Below, piece after piece: positions 57,600 through 64,000 of a stretch of DNA of 64,000 nt. A model generated the notes under the pieces. The model was given only the letters and a program-made list of their open reading frames with translations. It was not told the origin of the DNA and ran no database searches. The translations under genes were made by a program, and so were the position numbers. Source of the DNA: Sycobia sp. Sy_11 (lineage: Eukaryota > Arthropoda > Insecta > Hymenoptera > Epichrysomallidae); assembly GCA_018907035.1 (NCBI GenBank), contig JACCIC010000122.1, forward strand, positions 760,501-824,500, written 5' to 3'. Position 1 is the stretch's first letter. Each line of letters starts with the position of its first letter.

Positions 57600-59530
57600 T
57601 AGAATGTAATTCAGGGTCTTAGGTTAGTGATACTTTTTCAAGTCCGATATGTGGACTCTATTCGTTTTTCCATTGTTCAGGTCTCTGGTTTCGAAGATTA
57701 CGAGGAAGATCTTTCTTGTGAATTGACATGGTACGAAAAATTTGAGTGCTAGCTTGGCCGCAAACCTGTCTTTGCCCGCGAATAAGACGTGATTACGCCT
57801 ACACACCCACTCATTCAGATTAAAGTTCTCCTGCCTCCGACCTTTGTTGTAATATTTAGCCTATTTTTGTCTATCCGTGCTCATATGTTCTTTCATAATG
57901 ACGTGTATTACAGGCAACAGTTTCATACAATTTAATCAGTCTGTCGGTGTTAGATTCTGCATTTGCAGTGCCGTTGCCTGTATGTTTCGAAACGTCGACA
58001 TTTCGCGCGAGTTGCGCCCGAAATTCAAGAACGCCGGCGACGCTTGTGTGCTTGAATTAGTGCAGGATTCCTAATTCCGTCATTCTGCCGTTGAGCCAAT
58101 TATTATCAAATTCTGTACCGTTATCCGTAATTAAGTATTTAGCCTCATTTAAAAATGACTTGCTTCTCTACAATCTGAGCAATGTTCTCATCTCCACGTA
58201 TTTCGTACATAGGTCTTCAATGCCAAAGAGGTATTTGTACTGCCCTTTTCCGACAGGGAAGAAACCCATTATATCAGCTGCGACGCTGGTCCATGGCCCT
58301 TCGCTTTTCCTTTGTACCATTAATCCGGTAGTTCCTTTTTGTGAAACTTTATATATTTGACACTCCGAATCATAATTAGGTACTTACGCACGTCTCTCCT
58401 TATTGCCAGACAGTAATAGTTGTTACCGATCTTATGTATGATTTTTTAACGACAATTGTGCCTAGGTTGGAGTATTGTACAGGCTATACGTGAACCTCTC
58501 GAGTCCTTGCTTTGTACCATTTGTCCTTCTCAATTGCAGTGAGGGTTGTGGTTTTGATAGGGCATCTCGATGAGCGTACACTCGAACATGACTAAACAGG
58601 CCCGTAATTGGAGCAGCATTCGCTCACTAGGCGAATCTTTTCCGGGTCAGTGTGCAAGCCGTTCTCGTCTACAATGTAATCTAGATACTTTACTTCCGGA
58701 CAGCAGAACTCGGATTTCTTCTTGTTTATTTGAAATCGGATCACATTGAGGCGGGCAAGCATCGCTTTTCATTCATGAGTGTGCTGCTCGATAGTCGTCG
58801 TCGGGACAATTATGGCATCCATGTAGACGTACGATTGCCACTCGAGCCCGAAGACGAAGTCCATACCTGTTTTGAATGTGGCTAATATATTCGTTAGTCC
58901 ATATGGCAGCCTTACATATTGAAAGAGGCCTTTTTACGGGACCGCAAGGGCGATGATCTCTTTGCTGCTCCCATCAGCGGTATTTTTAGTTATCCATATG
59001 CGGAAGGGGATACGCATCCTTCCATGCGATGGCGTTCACTACCCGCTAGTCTATGCAGAACCGTTTCTTCCATCCTTTTTAGGGACGATTACCGCACAGC
59101 TACTCCATGAGCTCTCTACCGATAGTAGCCGGTCGATCTTTCGGTGAGTTTTCTTCAGCATCCGATCGGGGATATAGCGCAAATGCTGCTTTATTGGGCG
59201 GTGCGCCTGCACGTCTATATGAAGCGGCTAAATCTGCACCAGCTGAAGCGTTGCGCTTGATGGGGGGAGGGGGGTTTGAGATGGTCCATACCCGTTCGAG
59301 CTCACGGCGTTCACTGCTATCGAGCCAAGCTACTCCGTTAACGGCAGCTACCGCAGTGATCGTTTCCTGCAGGCCGTCCTGTTGCGTTCCGAAACGTCTG
59401 GTGATACGCTTCAGCATATGCCACGTAATGTCCGCAAAAATGATCGTCATTTTCATGAACGTTAATATGTCCATGTTTTGAGTTTTTAGGTTCGGATGCA
59501 CGTTCAGAACATCCTTTGCCTCGGGGCACT
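57600..59530 (-). pseudogene. Ty3/gypsy pol remnant (RT and integrase)
   Basis: Minus strand. RT: RFCID, VVNAIAWKDAYPLPHMD (about 59030-59080), YGLTNILATF (about 58890), and YMDAIIVPTTTIEQHTHE (about 58770-58830), where YMDDIIV is expected, so a catalytic Asp is replaced. Then NKKKSEFCCPEVKYLDYIVD and NGLHTDPEKI. RNase H is largely deleted. Integrase: a zinc-finger-like YYCLAIRRDVRKYL segment, VQRKSEGPWTSVAADIMGFF (about 58290), IEDLCTKYVEM, and LITDNGTEFDNNWLNGRMTE (about 58080-58140). Many frameshifts. No LTRs or env-like frame recognised. Confidence 0.75.
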
Positions 59531-60085
59531 AGTTTTCGCTGCTACCAGCGAGTGCCGTTACAGTTTAATAAGAGTATCTATAATGCACCCGTCTCGTCTG
59601 TTTATTGTGAACAGTCTCACCACAGTTCGTGTTGATTTCCTAGATTGTGTATATTTCCTTATTATTTATTTTCGACAGTGATAGTATTTATTAACAATAT
59701 TTGTGCTATTATTTATTTGTTTCAGTATTAACGTATAGTATTTCAACTATACTTTGCTATAAAGATGTATTGATTCTGTTAATTTTTTTTCTTTCAAAAG
59801 AAAGAAAGAGCTTTATCCTTTACTGCCTCTGTGTCTGATCTTTAATCCTTAACACTTAAATGAGTAGTAATTACCTATATTTGAGTAATTTAAATATTCA
59901 ATTGTTGCTGCTAACGGTTTTTGTAGTCTAGAGAATATATATAGATTTTTCTTTTCATTATTTATCCCAATATTTGGTTTAATGTAACTTATATTATTTA
60001 TTTGAATAATATTTTATGATGCTTTTTCTATTATATAATATTATTTTTATTTATTTAGATTATTGTCGCGTCCTGCGATGTTATG

Positions 60086-60125
<40 letters not shown>

Positions 60126-60558
60126 TTTTATATATATATATATATATAAGTATATATATACACACGTATGTTAAACTAATTTTCATGGCCTTTTTTTCTT
60201 ATCGCCGAGGTAACCGGACACCCTGTTGTCGGAAACTCAGCGTCGACGCTGACCTCGGAGAAAAGTTCCCGAATCAACGCCGAATATTAACTGTCGAAAT
60301 TTCTCATTACAATCGACGTTAATATTAAATTTGTAATTTTTAAAATTAAAAAAGAACGTAGAGACTAAATCATAAATTAAAGGACAGTATGCCATCGATA
60401 CATATGCATGTGCACGTACTTTTGTTTTGATAGACTAGTTAATATGTTAAGTATGATTAATAAAATATTAATTATTATAAGTAGAATGATGGATTAATAA
60501 ACTTTTAAATATATATTAGAGTATGATATAATGTATGATGAGTTTAATAATTGTAAAA
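59531..60558. other. AT-rich non-coding stretch with (TA)n
   Basis: (TA)n at about 60090-60150. 60190-60320 is a GC-richer patch without a recognised gene. Confidence 0.5.
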
Positions 60559-60985
60559 TGTAGAACAAACCAAACAATTTAGATTAATAATGTTAGTCCA
60601 ATTACGATATTATGCTAATAGAATGCTAATAACAATATACTAAGTTAATAGAATGATAATAACAATATACTTGTAAAATATATAAAATAAATCGAATAAT
60701 AGACTAAGTGATTTCTAACTTATAGTATAAAAATTAGTTTGGTTAATAATAAAAGATTACGTAAATAATTATCATATAACGTAGAGCAAAACCGAAATAT
60801 TAAGATTAATAATATTAGTTCAGAATGTTAGTAGTTATATAATTTATAAGATACGTAAAATAAATTAAATAATAGAGTAAGAGTTCTAACTTATGGTATA
60901 AAGTTAGTTTATTTTAGTATTAGTTTAGCTAATAAAATAAGAGATTATGTAAAATTAGTAATTATAAACGTAATAAACGGTGAAG
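60559..60985. repeat. degenerate ~222-base tandem duplication
   Basis: Unit 1 starts GTAGAACAAACCAAACAATT at 60559. Unit 2 starts GTAGAGCAAAACCGAAATAT at about 60783. Matching landmarks in order: GATTAATAATRTTAGT, AAATAAAT-AATAATAGA, TTCTAACTTATRGTATAAA and AGATTAYGTAAA. The units are diverged but collinear. Confidence 0.65.
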
Positions 60986-61300
60986 GTATTAATTAAAGAT
61001 CGTATTTTATAATGTCGCTATAAGTTTGTTGTTCTTGATCATAGCAGATGCGTTATATTTAAAAATTAAATATTGTAAGAAAGCGAACGAAGGAGTTTAT
61101 ATTATAAACGAAATTTGACCCCTTCATTGGCTTTCCCTACGATCGCTCGGATGAATTTCCACGAAAATTTTGGACGGCCTTTTTTACTTTGTCCAGACCA
61201 CATATAAATAGGAGTCGGACGAAGCAAAAAATCACTACCGGCCGGGACTTCAACTAGGTCAGATCGATCCGGTAGTTATAACCTTTACAATTTTTCCAAC
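60986..61300. other. non-coding spacer
   Basis: No feature recognised; slightly GC-richer than the flanks from 61100. Confidence 0.4.
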
Positions 61301-61412
61301 TTTTTCGGACTTAGAATTTTTCGTGATTTTCGGACTTAGAATTTTTTCGTGATTTTCGGACTTATAATTTTTTCGGCATTTTTGGACTTTGAAATTTTCG
61401 TGTTTCTCGAAC
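61301..61412. repeat. ~26-base minisatellite, about 4.5 units
   Basis: TTTTTCGGACTTAGAATTTT followed by TCGTGA repeats with increasing divergence toward the right (GGACTTATAATTTTTTCGG, GGACTTTGAAATTTTCGTG, CGAACTTC). Confidence 0.85.
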
Positions 61413-61592
61413 TTCATCTTGTACGTGTTAACTAACTTTGTATACCCGACTTATATCTAGTTTATTTTTATATATTATACGGTTGTATAAGAAGTACTTC
61501 AAAAAAGTAAATAAATAGTAAGTAATCAACAATATTTATCGTTTATCTTTATTAACATTATTTGTCCGTAATCTCCACTAAACCTAATCGCG

Positions 61593-61594
<2 letters not shown>

Positions 61595-61640
<46 letters not shown>
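61595..61640. repeat. (TA)n microsatellite
   Basis: Pure TA repeats directly left of the 64-base duplication. Confidence 0.95.
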
Positions 61641-61642
<2 letters not shown>

Positions 61643-61646
61643 GTTA

Positions 61647-61773
61647 CCTGTATCTTCTCTGAGTAGGCTAAACGGGTGGGACTCTAGCAGTCCTGTACAC
61701 GGAAGCCACTCCTGTATCTTTCTGAGTAGGCTAAACGGGTGGGGCGCTAGCAGTCCTGTACACGGAAGCCACT
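61647..61773. repeat. 64-base tandem duplication
   Basis: The unit runs from CCTGTATCTT through GAGTAGGCTAAACGGGTGGG to CACGGAAGCCACT at 61647-61710 and again at 61711-61773, with four or so differences. Near identity implies a recent event. Confidence 0.9.
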
Positions 61774-62451
61774 CCTTTCGTTGTAGTAGACAAGGCTGGG
61801 GAAAGGAATCTTAGTACGGGAGCATATAGACGAAGTCATGTTACGAATTAGGTAGTAACTCGCGATTTACAGATCAGCCAAGACTGCCTAGGTTCGGTAT
61901 ATATCTAAAACGCTTACACCTCGGCTCACAGGCCCCACATCCCTGGCTAGTAGTCGAGAGACTAGGCCAAATTACTGACCGGTCTTTCGCGGAAGCAAAT
62001 CGTCGCACATAGAACCGGGTGGGCACTCGTCATTATATATGAGTATGTATATATAGTGCGGGACGTCACATTATATTTACTATTTATTAACCGTAGTGGT
62101 ACTATTATTCCTATAGCACGACTCTTGTTAGAGATTAAAAGAGCTTGAATTGGTTGTATATAAAATTGATTATTTTTTAATCTTAAAATTCTCCAAGTTA
62201 TCATTATTAATTGTTTATATTGTTTTTATTGTTATCTAAAATAAAGAGAATTCCTAGAATAACTGTATAAATTGTTGATGGTTAATACTTTATTTATACT
62301 GTTAATACTGGCTTTTAATTTTTTATTCAAATTATTTTAATTATTGTTGTTACTATGGGTATTATTTCTACTATTTATTTATACCATTGACATTGTTTTA
62401 TCTTTCTCATCTAATTTAGTTTATATCCTTTATATCAATCTGTTATTAATA
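61774..62451. other. non-coding spacer
   Basis: No gene recognised. Two diverged GC-richer patches (61780-62060) precede AT-rich DNA. Confidence 0.4.
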
Positions 62452-63743
62452 CGACGGTGCATTGATAAGTATCTGGCCTGGCCAAGAAAAACAACGTTTT
62501 TAAGAATTTATTTTTTATTTCTCAACATAATCTCCTCCAAGGCTGATACATTTGTCATAGCGGCGTTCTAGTCTAGTAATCCCACCTCTATAGACTGATT
62601 CATCAAGCTCCTCAAAATACCCATTTACAGCCTCGATTACTTCTTCATTGTCCGCAAATCTTTTACCGGCAAGCCATTTTTTGAGGTTAGGAAACAGATA
62701 ATAGTCAATCGGGGCTAGGTCTGGAGAGTAGGGAGGATGCGGCTTCAATTCAAACTTCAGATCGTTGATTTTAGCTATGGCAACGATTGACGTGTGCGCT
62801 GGTGCGTTATCGTGATGAAAAAAGATTTTTTTTCTTCACCAGATGGGGTCGTTTAATTTTCACTTCGTGGATCAAACGTTGCAATAAGTCTGCGTAGTAT
62901 TGACCAGTGATAGTTTTACCCTTTTCAAGGTAATCAATGTATATGATACCTCTGACATCCCAAAAAATAGTGGCCATAACCTTGTTTGCCGAAAAAATTG
63001 TTTTTGCCTTCTTTGGAGTTGGTTCCCCTGGTCCAATCCACTGTTTAGACTGTTGTTTAATTTCAGGAGTGTAGTGGCGGATCCAAGTTTCGTTAACGGT
63101 TACGAATCGACGCAACAATTCGCTTGGATTACGCTTATACAACGCCAAATTGGCGGTAGAAAAGTTTCTTCGAATCAATGTTTGGTCGACTGTTAGCAAA
63201 CGCGGCACCCATCGTGCACAGAGCTTTTCCAGATACAAATGTTGGTGCAAAATATTTTGTACACATTCATATGACATCTTACAGGTCTCAACTATCTCAC
63301 GCACTTTTAAACTGCGGTCTTTCAGCACTATTTCATAGATTTTTTCGATCATATCTGGAGTTGTGAACTCAATGGGGCGTCCTGAGCGAGGCTCACCAGA
63401 GGTGCTTACACGACCCTTTTTAAGCTCGGAAACCCACAGCATAACGGCTGAATATGATGGGGAGGATGTCTCCAATGCTGACTCCATCTCTTCTTTTATT
63501 TCCTTCAGCTTTAACCCCTTCAAATAAACGTATTTGATGACAGCACGATTTTCCAGCTTTTCCATTTTTACGAAAAACACAGAGGCGTCCTGTTCAACGT
63601 GCTCTTAAACCTAAACTAACATGGCGATCGGACTGAAACTATAGCTACAAGCTATCTAAGGATGGTAGTATAAAACACCACCTCAAGATAGGCCTAGTGG
63701 CGCCAGTTCTTGGTCAGGCCGGAAACTTATCAATCCACCCTCG
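62452..63743 (-). mobile_element. irritans-type (Himar-like) mariner
   Basis: The left end CGACGGTGCATTGATAAGTA and right end (minus strand CGAGGGTGGATTGATAAGTT) are inverted over about 37 bases, continuing to GGCCTG-CCAAGAA. TA precedes the left end (62450-62451). The right flank reads AA, so the duplication has decayed or the border is one base off. Length about 1,292 bases. One transposase pseudogene fills it. Confidence 0.9.
62515..63565 (-). pseudogene. irritans-type mariner transposase, frameshifted, catalytic Asp lost
   Basis: The ATG at 63563-63565 gives MEKLENRAVIKYVYLKGLKL. Then WVSELKKGRVSTSGEPRSGR, the helix-turn-helix region, LCARWVPRLLTVDQ, and the first catalytic block RFVTVNETWIRHYTPE, where family members have DETW. 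The codon at 63092-63094 is AAC (Asn). After IFWDVRGIIYIDYLEKGKTI, a length change in an A tract near 62825-62832 shifts the frame. The second block HHDNAPAHTS and third block PPYSPDLAPIDYYLF then follow in the new frame, with correct 34-residue spacing, to the stop at 62515. It cannot make active enzyme. Confidence 0.93.
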
Positions 63744-64000
63744 AATCAATAAGTTGTATTATATAATGTTAGTAAGACTACTTATTTCCGTTATTTTATC
63801 CAGTTATATGATTTATTAAAAGTGAGTACATTCATATGGTTGATATTCTCTATTTAGGCGTATAGTTTACGCTGTCATATCTATTTTATTTCATGTATAT
63901 AGTACTTTAATTTTATCGGTGAATTATTGCTATCCCCTCTAATACGTGCCGCACGCACACTACTGTACGCTCTCACTAAACAGCCTGAGCCGCAACGAAT
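63744..64000. other. AT-rich non-coding stretch
   Basis: No feature recognised. Confidence 0.5.

Noticed and set aside
59100..59530. Antiparallel open frames of about 130 and 124 codons
   Set aside because: The minus-strand one overlaps the start of the gypsy RT region and the plus-strand one is its shadow. Neither shows an independent family.
57600..59530. An envelope gene or other sign of an infectious errantivirus near the gypsy pol
   Set aside because: No envelope-like frame, signal peptide or transmembrane segment was found. Only decayed RT and integrase parts are present.

Overview
This is a stretch of a eukaryotic, almost certainly insect, nuclear genome. It is strongly AT-rich, full of (TA)n, (CT)n and (CA)n microsatellites, and built mostly from decayed transposable elements. 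There are no operons, ribosome binding sites or CRISPR arrays. The transposon mix (mauritiana- and irritans-type mariners, R1-type non-LTR elements, copia and gypsy fragments, Penelope-like elements with GIY-YIG nuclease) suits an arthropod. I cannot name the species.

The only confident host gene is cytoplasmic dynein 1 heavy chain (Dhc64C/DYNC1H1 orthologue) on the minus strand. Two exons are visible: 48929-49723 (second half of AAA4 into the start of the microtubule-binding stalk) and 42261-42462 (the continuing stalk coiled coil). Both have clean GT/AG sites, they join in phase, and a 6.5 kb intron separates them. No other dynein exon was recognised. If the window is colinear, nearly everything else is intron of this gene: more than 42 kb downstream and more than 14 kb upstream.

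Layout: 1-3008 is AT-rich and holds a long imperfect hairpin (1537-1945). 3009-4491 is a short TIR element with a Mutator-like transposase remnant. 4500-4615 is a Penelope-like end. 4867-6990 is a broken copia element. 7147-10600 is an R1-type element lacking its RT active site. 12550-12740 and 19787-19975 are two copies of a tRNA-like SINE. 15813-19755 is a ~3.9 kb element with ~100 bp inverted ends around the wreck of an uncharacterised insect protein family. 21308-26822 holds three mariners, the last with TIRs, TA duplications and one stop codon in its reading frame. 27881-29184 is a CpG-rich, LTR-like block. 30709-33010 is an R1-type copy. 34791-37360 is a Mutator-like transposon. 37860-40400 is a CR1/jockey-group element with a short-repeat tail.

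40945-49723 is the dynein region, with three Penelope-like insertions, a foldback repeat, and internally deleted or truncated mariners. 49853-50611 is an open gypsy-type integrase fragment abutting a mariner end. 51218-59530 contains a mariner, a second copy of the R1-type family, a gypsy-like gag, a mariner fragment and a gypsy pol. 59560-62451 is non-coding with three separate tandem repeats. 62452-63743 is an irritans-type mariner with a frameshift and a lost catalytic Asp.

The genes do not form a pathway. The window records repeated insertion into, and decay inside, the introns of one essential motor-protein gene.
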